From Xanthobacter sp. NM-25 (GTDB taxonomy: Bacteria; Pseudomonadota; Alphaproteobacteria; Rhizobiales; Xanthobacteraceae): a stretch of 64,000 nt of DNA. The notes under the pieces were generated by a model. That model did not search any database. It was not told the origin of the DNA and worked only from the letters and a program-made list of their open reading frames with translations. The position numbers and the translations under genes were made by a program. Positions 36,427 through 44,327 of this stretch are shown one piece after another. Location of the stretch: NCBI RefSeq assembly GCF_022138605.1, contig NZ_JACBFS010000007.1, positions 220,289 to 284,288 on the forward strand. The letters run 5' to 3'. Positions within the stretch are counted from its first letter, which is position 1, and each line of letters starts with the position of its first letter.

Positions 36427-37677
36427 TCAGAGCGTCGTGAGGCCCATGCCGGCGAGGGCCAGCAGCAGCACCACCATCCAGGGCGGCGCCTGCCACACGG
36501 TCAGCAACAGGAAGCCGGCCAGCGCCACGGTGAAGTCACGTGGGGTGAATACGGCGCTGGTCCAAACCGGGGTATAGAGCGCCGCGCCGAGCAGGCCCAC
36601 CACCGCCGCATTGGCCCCGCGCATGGCCGCCTGGGCGGCCGGCAGCGGCCGAAGGGCACTCCAGAATGGCAGCATGCCATAGACCAGCAGCAGCCCCGGC
36701 AGGAAGATGGCGCCAAGGGCGATCAGCGCGCCGCACACCCCCGCCGCCGCGCCCGCCGACGGCAGTGTGGCCGGCCCCATGGCGGCGCCGAGATAGGCGG
36801 CAAAGGTGAACAGCGGCCCGGGCACCGCCTGCGCCAGGCCGTAGCCGGCGAGAAAGGTGGTGGCGCTCAGCCCGTCCGGCCGCACCACCTCGGCTTCGAG
36901 CAGCGGCAGCACCACATGGCCGCCGCCGAACACCAGGGCCCCGGACCGGTAGAAGGACTCGAACAGCGCCACAGCGCCGGACCCGCCCGCCTGCACCAGC
37001 GCCAGCGGCCCCACGAACAGGGCGACGAACAGGCCGAGGGCGACCAGGCCCGCCCGCCGCGACACCGGAAAGTGCAGCGCCACGGCGGCGCGCGCCGGGC
37101 CCTGGCGGCAGAGGGCGAGGCCGGCCAGGGCGCCGATGGCGATGGCCGCCACCTGCCCCATGGCGCCACCGAGCAGAACCACCAGCGCCACAGCCATGAG
37201 GGCGATGGCCGCGCGCGGACCATCGGGCGTGAGGCTGCGGGCCATGCCCCATACCGCCTGCGCCACCACCGCCACCGCCACCAGCTTGAGACCATGCAAC
37301 AGCCCCTCGGCCAGCGGCCCGGTGACCGCCGCGGCGCCCAGGGCGCAGGCCATCAGCAGCAGGACGGAAGGGGCGGTGAACCCCAGCCATGCCAGCGCCC
37401 CACCCGCGAGGCCGCCGCCCCGCAGCAGGCCCAGGGCGAAGCCCACCTGGCTCGATGCCGGGCCGGGCAGGAACTGGCACAGGGCCACCAGCTCGCCGAA
37501 GGTGACATCGTCCAGCCAGCGGCGGCGCAGCACCAGTTCATCGCGAAAATAACCAAGGTGCGCCACCGGCCCGCCGAACGAGGTGAGGCCCAGCTTGAGA
37601 AAGGCCACGAACACCTCGCGACGGCGCCCGCCGGTGACCGGCGCCGCGCGCTCCGACCGCTGATTTCCTGCCGCCAT
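36427..37677 (-). CDS. chrA: Chromate transporter (ChrA family)
   Basis: The predicted protein has 416 residues with about ten to twelve hydrophobic helices in two similar halves, as in long-chain CHR proteins. Signature stretches are FLKLGLTSFGGPVAHLGYFRDE, LCQFLPGPASSQ, and in the second half FGGGHVVLPLLEAEVV and GYGLAQAVPGPLFTFAAYLG. It would export chromate, or a related anion, from the cytoplasm. The ATG giving MAAGNQRSER is preferred for length; an ATG 27 codons earlier is open but weakly supported. It is a single gene and converges on the TetR-controlled cluster. Confidence 0.9.
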   Translation of the reverse strand: MAAGNQRSERAAPVTGGRRREVFVAFLKLGLTSFGGPVAHLGYFRDELVLRRRWLDDVTFGELVALCQFLPGPASSQVGFALGLLRGGGLAGGALAWLGFTAPSVLLLMACALGAAAVTGPLAEGLLHGLKLVAVAVVAQAVWGMARSLTPDGPRAAIALMAVALVVLLGGAMGQVAAIAIGALAGLALCRQGPARAAVALHFPVSRRAGLVALGLFVALFVGPLALVQAGGSGAVALFESFYRSGALVFGGGHVVLPLLEAEVVRPDGLSATTFLAGYGLAQAVPGPLFTFAAYLGAAMGPATLPSAGAAAGVCGALIALGAIFLPGLLLVYGMLPFWSALRPLPAAQAAMRGANAAVVGLLGAALYTPVWTSAVFTPRDFTVALAGFLLLTVWQAPPWMVVLLLALAGMGLTTL

Positions 37678-38088
37678 CACGCCTGTCGTCCCACGCCCGT
37701 CCCCGGCGCCGCCCCCGGCGCCAGCGGTCCATAAAGACCAGGCGTATGAAGGCAGCATGTCGACGCGGCCGCGGCCCCGTCAAGCGGCGCGCACCCGCTG
37801 CCTGAAAGGCCATCGCGCCTTAAAGTTGTGCATGCTGGCACGACCAGCCTATTGCATTGCCCCACGATGCTCCGTCATCATGCCAAGCCGGCAGCGCGTT
37901 CCATCGCCGCGGCGCGTCGGCAGCGACGGCTCCGGCGGGACGGCGCGGGCGTTCGAGGAGGCGTGGCCCCACTCGGGAGCATGGAGCCAGATGCCAGGCC
38001 AGTGGCGATGCCGCAATACGGCGTCCCTCGCCCGGCCGGCTCTCCCGGCCCCCGCATGCGGTTATTCTCCCGCTCTAGGTATTCGGCA
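37678..38088. other. Intergenic region between chrA and the GntR gene
   Basis: About 411 bases without a supported gene lie between divergent chrA and the GntR regulator. An in-frame extension of the GntR frame runs through it but reads as basic low-complexity sequence. A small inverted repeat GCTGG-CACGA-CCAGC (37834-37848) and a TTGCAT (37852-37857) lie in its more AT-rich part and could be regulatory. Confidence 0.4.
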
Positions 38089-38784
38089 ATGGCGCAGCTT
38101 TCGGTTTCGGACAAGATGGATGACAAGCGCGAGCTGATCGTGGATCAGCTCCGCCGCGTGCTGTCGGAAGAGATCGTGACCGGGGTTCTGGGGCCGGGCA
38201 TGCGGCTGGACGAGCAGAGCCTGGCCGACCGCTTCCAGGTCTCCCGCACGCCGGTGCGCGAGGTGCTGAGCCAGTTGTCGGTGCTCGGGCTGGTGGAACG
38301 ACGCCCGCATCGGGGCGTGGTGGTGCTGCAGCAGTCCAAAGAGCGCCTGCTGCAGCTGTTCGAGGTCATGGCCGAGCTGGAAGGCGCCTGCGCCCGTTTT
38401 GCGGCGGAGCGCATGTCGGCCGCCGAGCGCCATACGCTGTTCGAGCTCCAGGCACGGGCGGCACCGCTGGTGGAGGATGGCGACGTGGCCGCCTATGAGG
38501 AGGTGAACGGCGTCTTCCACCGGTGCATCTATGACGGCACCCACAATCCCGCCCTGGTGGACCTGACCCTCGACGCGCAGCGGCGCGTCTTCCACTTTCG
38601 CCACGCCCAGTTCCGCATGCCCAACCGCATCCGCAATTCCCATGCGGAACACGGCGCGGTGGTGGCCGCCATCGACAAAGGCGACGGCGGCGCCGCCTAT
38701 GAGGCCATGCGGGCGCATATCCTGGCGGTGAAGGAGGCTTCCACCGTGGTGGTCACCCATCGCCGCCCGCATCTGGTGGGCTGA
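38089..38784 (+). CDS. GntR-family regulator (FadR/FCD type)
   Basis: The predicted protein has 231 residues. The winged helix (LRRVLSEEIVTGVLGPGMRLDEQSLADRFQVSRTPVREVLSQL) is followed by an all-helical FCD ligand domain with potential metal ligands (NGVFHRCIYDGTHNPAL, RNSHAEHGAV). It precedes the ABC importer and allophanate hydrolase genes in the same direction and probably controls them. The start ATG (MAQLSVSDKMDD) is the best fit to family length but has only a weak ribosome binding site; an ATG 8 codons later is possible. Confidence 0.88.
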   Translation: MAQLSVSDKMDDKRELIVDQLRRVLSEEIVTGVLGPGMRLDEQSLADRFQVSRTPVREVLSQLSVLGLVERRPHRGVVVLQQSKERLLQLFEVMAELEGACARFAAERMSAAERHTLFELQARAAPLVEDGDVAAYEEVNGVFHRCIYDGTHNPALVDLTLDAQRRVFHFRHAQFRMPNRIRNSHAEHGAVVAAIDKGDGGAAYEAMRAHILAVKEASTVVVTHRRPHLVG

Positions 38785-38893
38785 AGCGGCCCGCTGCTTA
38801 GAATTTATTCAATTGCTATTGGTTTGAGCGCCGCAACGACAACCTCCCGCGGCAAGGGGTCTCCAAAGGCTTGAATTCTCCCGCACTGCAAAA

Positions 38894-38909
38894 TGGCACG
38901 CACCTTGCT
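38894..38909 (+). promoter_or_regulatory. Sigma-54 (RpoN) promoter, -24/-12
   Basis: TGGCACG-CACC-TTGCT fits the sigma-54 consensus TGGCACG-N4-TTGCW at every fixed position with exact GG-N10-GC spacing. It lies 59 bases before the ATG of the binding-protein gene, in an otherwise AT-rich intergenic stretch, and points towards the operon. It predicts RpoN-dependent, probably nitrogen-limited expression through NtrC or another enhancer-binding protein. I saw no clear NtrC site by eye upstream. Confidence 0.85.
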
Positions 38910-38917
38910 TTCAAGGA

Positions 38918-38946
38918 TTGCATGTAATTTTGCATCCAATCTGCAT
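38918..38946 (+). promoter_or_regulatory. Three TGCAT repeats downstream of the sigma-54 promoter
   Basis: TTGCAT (38918-38923), TTGCAT (38930-38935) and CTGCAT (38941-38946) are spaced 12 and 11 bases apart, starting at the expected transcription start. They could be operators for the upstream GntR regulator, which would give repression on top of sigma-54 activation. A similar TTGCAT lies upstream of the GntR gene at 37852. Confidence 0.45.
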
Positions 38947-38967
38947 CTCACCGAAGGGAGAGACCTT

Positions 38968-40578
38968 ATGCAGCGCCGGGAGTTCCTGAAGTCGTCCGCC
39001 GCCGTGCTCCTCGGAGCCGGACTGCTTCCACTGTCCGAGGTCCTGCCGGCCGCCGCGGCCGCAAACGACACCATTGTCGTCGCCACCGGCGCCACCATCA
39101 ACTCCCTTGACCTGCACCGCCAGGGCACCAACCGCGCCAGCTATCAGGTGGCCATCAACGCCTATGACCGGCTGGTGAAGTTCGGCACCAAGACCATGCC
39201 GGACGGCTCCCTGAGCTACGATTCCACCAAGATCGAGCCGGATCTCGCCGAGAGCTGGACCGTCTCTGACGACGGCAAGGTCATCACCTTCAAGCTGCGG
39301 CCCAACGCGGTGTTCTCCGACGGCTCGCCGGTGACAGCGCAGGACGTGAAGTGGTCGCTGGATCGTGCGGTGAGCCTCGGCGGCTTCCCCACCACCCAGA
39401 TGAAGGCGGGCCTCATGGAGAAGCCCGAGCAGTTCGAGGTGGTGGACGACAAGACCATCAAGGTCATCCTGCCCCGCAAGAGCAAGCTGACCCTGCCTGA
39501 TCTGGCGGTGCCGATCCCCTTCATCATCAATTCCAAGGTCGCCAAGGCCCACGCCACCGAGAAGGACCCGTGGGCGACCGAATATCTCCACCGCAACACC
39601 GCCGGTTCCGGCGCCTTCGTGGTGGAACGCTGGGACCCCGGCCAGCAGGTGGTCTACGCCCGCAACGACAAGTGGACCTCCGGCCCGCTGCCGGGCGCCA
39701 AGCGCGTGATCATGCGCGAGATCCCCTCCGCCGCCACCCGCCGGGCGCTGATCGAGCGCGGCGACGTCGACCTGGTGTTCAACATCCCCGACAAGGATGC
39801 CAATGAGCTGAAGGCCTCCGGCAAGGCCAAGGTGGTCTCGACCCCCATCGAGAACTGCATCTACGTGCTGGCCCTCAACGACAAGTTCGGCCCCTTCAAG
39901 GACAAGCGCGTGCGCCAGGCCATCGCCTACGCTTTGCCCTATGAGGACATCTTCAAGACCGCCGCCTACCAGACCGGCGTGCCCATGTGGGGCGCCGACA
40001 AGGCCGAGGGCATCGCCTGGCCCCAGCCCTCGCCCTACAAGCAGGACCTGGAGAAGGCCAAGGCGCTGCTGGCCGAGGCGGGCTACAAGGACGGCCTCAC
40101 CGTTCCGCTCTACATCAACCTCGATCTCGCCTCCTGGATGGAGCCCACCGCTCTGCTGATCCAGGAAAGTCTCGCCAAGATCGGCGTGAAGACCACCATC
40201 GAGAAGATCCCCGGTGCCAACTGGCGCACCGCCGCCAACGTGGAGCGGCGCCTGGAGATGCATCTCGACGACTTCGGTGGCTGGCTGAACTATCCGGACT
40301 ACTATTTCTTCTGGACCTACATGCCGGGCACCATCTTCAACAGCTCCAATTACGACAATCCGGAGATGGTGAAGCTGGTCAACGAGACCCTCGACCTCTC
40401 GGTGGACGATCCGGCCTATGCCCCGAACATCAAGAAGATGATCGACATCGCCTTCGAGGACGTGCCGCGGGTGCCTCTGTGGCAGCCCGCCCTCTCCTCG
40501 GCCATGACGCCGAAGATCAGCGGCTACGAGTTCTGGTTCCACCGCCAGCCGGACGCCCGCAAGCTCACCAAGTCCTGA
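38968..40578 (+). CDS. ABC transporter substrate-binding protein (peptide family 5)
   Basis: The predicted protein has 536 residues. It starts with a twin-arginine-like signal (MQRREFLKSSAAVLLGAG), suggesting export in folded form. The mature region is an SBP_bac_5 fold (DLAESWTVSDDGKVITFKLR, DVKWSLDRAV, DKRVRQAIAYALPYEDIF). The family binds peptides, nickel, opines and many other solutes. GAAGGGAGAG precedes the ATG, which excludes the longer upstream frame. It is the first gene of a five-gene operon with two permeases, a fused ATPase and allophanate hydrolase. Confidence 0.93.
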   Translation: MQRREFLKSSAAVLLGAGLLPLSEVLPAAAAANDTIVVATGATINSLDLHRQGTNRASYQVAINAYDRLVKFGTKTMPDGSLSYDSTKIEPDLAESWTVSDDGKVITFKLRPNAVFSDGSPVTAQDVKWSLDRAVSLGGFPTTQMKAGLMEKPEQFEVVDDKTIKVILPRKSKLTLPDLAVPIPFIINSKVAKAHATEKDPWATEYLHRNTAGSGAFVVERWDPGQQVVYARNDKWTSGPLPGAKRVIMREIPSAATRRALIERGDVDLVFNIPDKDANELKASGKAKVVSTPIENCIYVLALNDKFGPFKDKRVRQAIAYALPYEDIFKTAAYQTGVPMWGADKAEGIAWPQPSPYKQDLEKAKALLAEAGYKDGLTVPLYINLDLASWMEPTALLIQESLAKIGVKTTIEKIPGANWRTAANVERRLEMHLDDFGGWLNYPDYYFFWTYMPGTIFNSSNYDNPEMVKLVNETLDLSVDDPAYAPNIKKMIDIAFEDVPRVPLWQPALSSAMTPKISGYEFWFHRQPDARKLTKS

Positions 40579-40636
40579 GCACTTCCAAGTTCTGAGCACT
40601 TCCAAGTTCTGAGCGCTCAAGCTCCTGAGCGCTCAG
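40575..40636 (+). repeat. Short tandem repeats at the 3' end of the binding-protein gene
   Basis: CTGAGCACTTCCAAGTT occurs twice in tandem (40575-40591, 40592-40608), followed by two related, decayed units starting CTGAGCGCTCA at 40609 and 40625. The first unit contains the gene's TGA stop, so the gene end seems to have been duplicated. CTGAGCGCTCAG (40625-40636) is a perfect palindrome. Confidence 0.8.
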
Positions 40637-40714
40637 GCGCATCGACGGACCGGGCCGCCCGCGGCCCGGTCTCCCTTCCGCACCGGCCGCCGCGGGCGGC
40701 GAAGGAGTCCGGCG

Positions 40715-41740
40715 ATGACCTCCTCGCGAGGCATGATTGTCCTGAAGCGCCTCGCGCAGGCGATCCCCACCCTGTTCGGCGTCATCGTCGTCACCTTCAT
40801 CATCACCCGGGCGCTGCCCGGAGATCCCGCCGCCTATTTCGCCGGGCCGGCCGCCACGCCGGAATCCATCGCCCAGATCCGCGCCGGCATGGGCCTCGAC
40901 AAGCCGCTGCCCGAACAGTTCGTGCGCTATCTGCAGGATCTGGCCACCGGCAACCTCGGCTCGTCCATCTCCACCGGCCAGACCGTGCTGTCTGATGTGC
41001 TGAGCCGCCTGCCCGCCTCGCTGGAGCTGACGTTCAGCGCCCTGCTGCTGGCCCTGGTCATCGCCGTGCCGCTGGGCATTCTGGCCGCCACCCGCCAGGG
41101 CACCTTCGTCGATCACCTGTGCCGCGTGGTGGTCACCGCGGGCGTCTCACTGCCGGTGTTCTTCACCGGCCTCGCGCTGGTCTATGTGTTCTACTACATC
41201 CTGGGCGTGGCGCCGGCCCCGGTGGGGCGGCTCGACTTCATCTATATCTCGCCGCCCACCATCACCGGATTCTATGTCATCGACGCGCTGCTGGCCGGCG
41301 ATCCGGAAACCGCTGGCGCCGCCTTCAAGCAGCTCATTCTGCCGGCGGCCACCCTTGCCATCTTCACCCTGGCGCCGCTGGCGCGCATGACCCGCGCCGC
41401 CATGCTGCAGGTGCTGGCCAGCGACTTCATCCGCACCGCCCGCGCCGCCGGCCTCTCGCGCCGCAAGATCCTGTTCACCTACGCCTTCCGCAATGCGCTG
41501 CTGCCGGTGGTGACCACCCTCGGCATGGTGTTCTCCTTCGTGCTCGGCGCCAACGTGCTGGTGGAGAAGGTGTTCGCCTGGCCGGGCATCGGCTCCTACG
41601 CGGTCGAGGCGCTGGTGGTGTCCGATTATGCGGCGGTGCAGGGCTTCGTGCTGGTGATGGCGATCCTGTTCGTGGTGATGAACCTCTTGATCGACCTCTC
41701 CTACACGGTCATCGACCCCCGCGTCGGGTTCGACGGGTGA
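40715..41740 (+). CDS. ABC transporter permease (DppB type)
   Basis: The predicted protein has 341 residues and about six membrane helices. The N-terminus (RLAQAIPTLFGVIVVTFIITRALPGDPA) and the EAA-type loop (RTARAAGLSRRKILFTYAFRNALLP) are typical of DppB/OppB inner-membrane permeases. AAGGAG lies 9 bases before the ATG. It pairs with the DppC-type permease encoded 4 bases later. Confidence 0.94.
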   Translation: MTSSRGMIVLKRLAQAIPTLFGVIVVTFIITRALPGDPAAYFAGPAATPESIAQIRAGMGLDKPLPEQFVRYLQDLATGNLGSSISTGQTVLSDVLSRLPASLELTFSALLLALVIAVPLGILAATRQGTFVDHLCRVVVTAGVSLPVFFTGLALVYVFYYILGVAPAPVGRLDFIYISPPTITGFYVIDALLAGDPETAGAAFKQLILPAATLAIFTLAPLARMTRAAMLQVLASDFIRTARAAGLSRRKILFTYAFRNALLPVVTTLGMVFSFVLGANVLVEKVFAWPGIGSYAVEALVVSDYAAVQGFVLVMAILFVVMNLLIDLSYTVIDPRVGFDG

Positions 41741-41744
41741 AGCC

Positions 41745-42638
41745 ATGGAAGGATCCCAGCAGATGACATCCACGGCTGAACCGGCGCGCGCCGCCCCGGG
41801 CCTGATCACCCACACCCTCTACGTGCTGCGCTCCAACCCCATCACCCTCCTGGCCTTCGTGCTTCTGGCGCTGTTCGTGCTGGCGGCGCTGATCGGCCCC
41901 TATGTGGTGCCGCACGACCCCTACCAGAGCAACGCCGCCAACGCCCTCAAGCCGCCGTCCTGGCAATATTGGTTCGGCACCGATGACCTCGGCCGCGACG
42001 TCTTCTCCCGCGTGGTGGTGGCCACCCGGCTCGATCTGCTCATCTCCCTGTCGGCGGTGGTCATCTCCTTTTTCGCCGGGTCCACGCTGGGCTCGCTGGC
42101 CGGCTTCTACGGCGGCTGGACCGACCGCATCGTCTCGCGCCTGCTCGACACGCTGATGGCCTTCCCGCTGTTCGTGCTGGCCATGGGCATCGTCGCGGCG
42201 ATGGGCAATTCGGTGCAGAACATCGTGATTGCCACCGCCATCGTGAACCTACCCTTCTATGCCCGCGTCAGCCGCACCGAGGTGAACATCCGCCGCGAGG
42301 CCGGCTTCGTGCAGGCGGCGCGCCTGTCCGGCAATTCCAACCTGCGCATCCTCGCCACCCAGATCTTCCCCAACGCTCTGCCGCCCATGATGGTGCAGAT
42401 CTCCCTCAATCTCGGCTGGGCGATCCTGAATGCGGCAGGCCTGTCCTTCATCGGCCTCGGCGTGCGCCCGCCCACCCCGGAGTGGGGGATCATGGTGGCC
42501 GAGGGCGCCCGCTTCATCGTCTCCGGCGAGTGGTGGCTGGCCCTGTTCCCGGGCGCCGCGCTGATGCTCGCCGTGTTCACCTTCAACATGCTCGGCGACG
42601 GCCTCCGCGACATCGTCGATCCGCGCCAGCGCAGCTGA
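41745..42638 (+). CDS. ABC transporter permease (DppC type)
   Basis: The predicted protein has 297 residues. Features are an N-terminal helix, the HPFGTDDLGRD-like segment (YWFGTDDLGRDVFSR), and an EAA loop (RREAGFVQAARLSGNSNLRIL), as in DppC/OppC. A second ATG six codons in follows AAGGA by 9 bases and may be the true start. It forms the heteromeric channel with the preceding permease. Confidence 0.94.
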   Translation: MEGSQQMTSTAEPARAAPGLITHTLYVLRSNPITLLAFVLLALFVLAALIGPYVVPHDPYQSNAANALKPPSWQYWFGTDDLGRDVFSRVVVATRLDLLISLSAVVISFFAGSTLGSLAGFYGGWTDRIVSRLLDTLMAFPLFVLAMGIVAAMGNSVQNIVIATAIVNLPFYARVSRTEVNIRREAGFVQAARLSGNSNLRILATQIFPNALPPMMVQISLNLGWAILNAAGLSFIGLGVRPPTPEWGIMVAEGARFIVSGEWWLALFPGAALMLAVFTFNMLGDGLRDIVDPRQRS

Positions 42639-42649
42639 GGAGACAGGCC

Positions 42650-44317
42650 ATGACCGCCTTCGTGGACGTGCGCAACCTCAGCGTCGACTTCAAGACCCGC
42701 AACGGCCTGGTGCATGCCGTGCGCGATGTGAGCTTCACCCTGGACAAGGGCCGGACGCTGGGCATCGTCGGCGAATCCGGCTCCGGCAAGTCGGTCACCT
42801 CCTATTCCCTCATGCGCATCCTCGATGCGGCGGGGGTGATCGCCGGCGGCGCCATCACCTTCGAGGGCATGGACATCGGCTCGGCCTCCGAGCGCGCCAT
42901 GCGCGACATCCGCGGCCGGGAGATCTCCATGATCTTCCAGAACCCGCGCGCCGCGCTCAACCCCATTCGCAAGGTCGGGCACCAGATCGAGGACGTGCTG
43001 CGCCAGCATGTCCAAGCCGACGCGCACAATGCGCGCGAGAAGGCCATCGAGGTGCTCAAGCAGGTGCGCATCAACAATCCGGAAGAGCGCTACCATTCCT
43101 ATCCGTTCGAGCTCTCCGGCGGCATGTGCCAGCGCATCGTCATCGCCCTGGCGCTGGCCTGCAAGCCGCAGCTGCTGATCGCCGACGAGCCCACCACCGG
43201 CCTCGACGTGACCACCCAGAAGGCGGTCATGGATCTCGTCGCCGAGCTGACCCGGGCGCGCGGCATGGCCATGATCCTCATCACCCACGACCTGGGGCTG
43301 GCCGCCACCTATTGCGACCACCTCATCGTCATGAAGAGCGGCGAGGTGGTGGAATCCGCCCCCGCGCTGGAACTGTTCCGCAACCCCCAGCACGCCTACA
43401 CCAAGAAGCTGCTGCGGGCGACGCCGCACGGCACGGACTCGGTGCGTGACCTGCTGCCCGAGGACATGCGGCCGGCCGAGCCCGCCGCCGCCCCGGAGCC
43501 TGCGGCGGCCAAGGATCGCACCCCGCTGCTGGAGGTGCGCAACCTGGTGAAGGAATATCCGCTGAAGTCGGCCCGGGGCGGCGTGTTCCGGGCGGTGGGC
43601 GGCATCTCCTTCAGCGTCGGGCGGGGCGAGAGCGTCGGCCTGGTGGGGGAATCCGGCTGCGGCAAGTCCACCACCTCCTCCATGGTGATGCGGCTTCTGG
43701 ACCCCACCTCCGGCACCATCCGCTTCGACGGCACCGACATTGGCGAGATCCCCGCCGGCGCCTTCGCCCGCTCGCCCTATCGCGGCCGGCTGCAGATGGT
43801 GTTCCAGGACGCCACCGACAGCCTGAACCCGCGCTTCAGCGCCCGCCGCTCCATCGCCGATCCGCTGCTACAGCTGGGGCTGAAGGGGGGCGAGCGCCTG
43901 TCCGGAGCGGCCCTCAACGCCCGGGTGGAGGAGCTCGCCACCCTGTGCGGCCTGCCCCACCATCTGCTCGATCGCTTCCCCCACCAATTGTCCGGCGGCC
44001 AGAAGGCGCGCGTGGGCATCGCCCGGGCCATCGCCGTCTCGCCCGATCTGCTGGTGCTGGACGAGCCCACCGCCGCACTCGACGTCTCGGTCCAGGCGGT
44101 GGTGCTCAACCTGCTGGTGGACCTGAAGGAAAAGCTCGGCATGAGCTATCTGTTCGTGTCCCACGATCTGGCGGTGGTGAAGCTCCTGTGCGAGCGCGTC
44201 ATCGTCATGAAGGGTGGCGAGATCGTCGAGCAGGGCAATTGCGCCAAGATCCTCGAGGCGCCCGAGCACGATTACACCAAGGCCCTCCTGGCGGCCATTC
44301 CGCATCCCCCCATCTGA
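42650..44317 (+). CDS. Fused double ATPase of peptide-type ABC importer (DppD-DppF like)
   Basis: The predicted protein has 555 residues with two complete ATPase domains. Walker A motifs are GESGSGKS and GESGCGKS, signatures are LSGGMCQR and LSGGQKAR, and Walker B motifs are LLIADEP and LLVLDEP. It drives import through the two permeases. The first domain's signature LSGGMCQR differs slightly from the usual LSGGMRQR. The ATG giving MTAFVDVRNLSV follows GAGGAGACAGG. The gene lies 11 bases after the permease. Confidence 0.95.
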   Translation: MTAFVDVRNLSVDFKTRNGLVHAVRDVSFTLDKGRTLGIVGESGSGKSVTSYSLMRILDAAGVIAGGAITFEGMDIGSASERAMRDIRGREISMIFQNPRAALNPIRKVGHQIEDVLRQHVQADAHNAREKAIEVLKQVRINNPEERYHSYPFELSGGMCQRIVIALALACKPQLLIADEPTTGLDVTTQKAVMDLVAELTRARGMAMILITHDLGLAATYCDHLIVMKSGEVVESAPALELFRNPQHAYTKKLLRATPHGTDSVRDLLPEDMRPAEPAAAPEPAAAKDRTPLLEVRNLVKEYPLKSARGGVFRAVGGISFSVGRGESVGLVGESGCGKSTTSSMVMRLLDPTSGTIRFDGTDIGEIPAGAFARSPYRGRLQMVFQDATDSLNPRFSARRSIADPLLQLGLKGGERLSGAALNARVEELATLCGLPHHLLDRFPHQLSGGQKARVGIARAIAVSPDLLVLDEPTAALDVSVQAVVLNLLVDLKEKLGMSYLFVSHDLAVVKLLCERVIVMKGGEIVEQGNCAKILEAPEHDYTKALLAAIPHPPI

Positions 44318-44327
44318 GAGAGACGTG

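Noticed and set aside
37834..37857. Second sigma-54 promoter near TGGCACG at 37836
   Set aside because: A TTGC follows but 9 bases after TGGCACG instead of 4, so the -24/-12 spacing is wrong.
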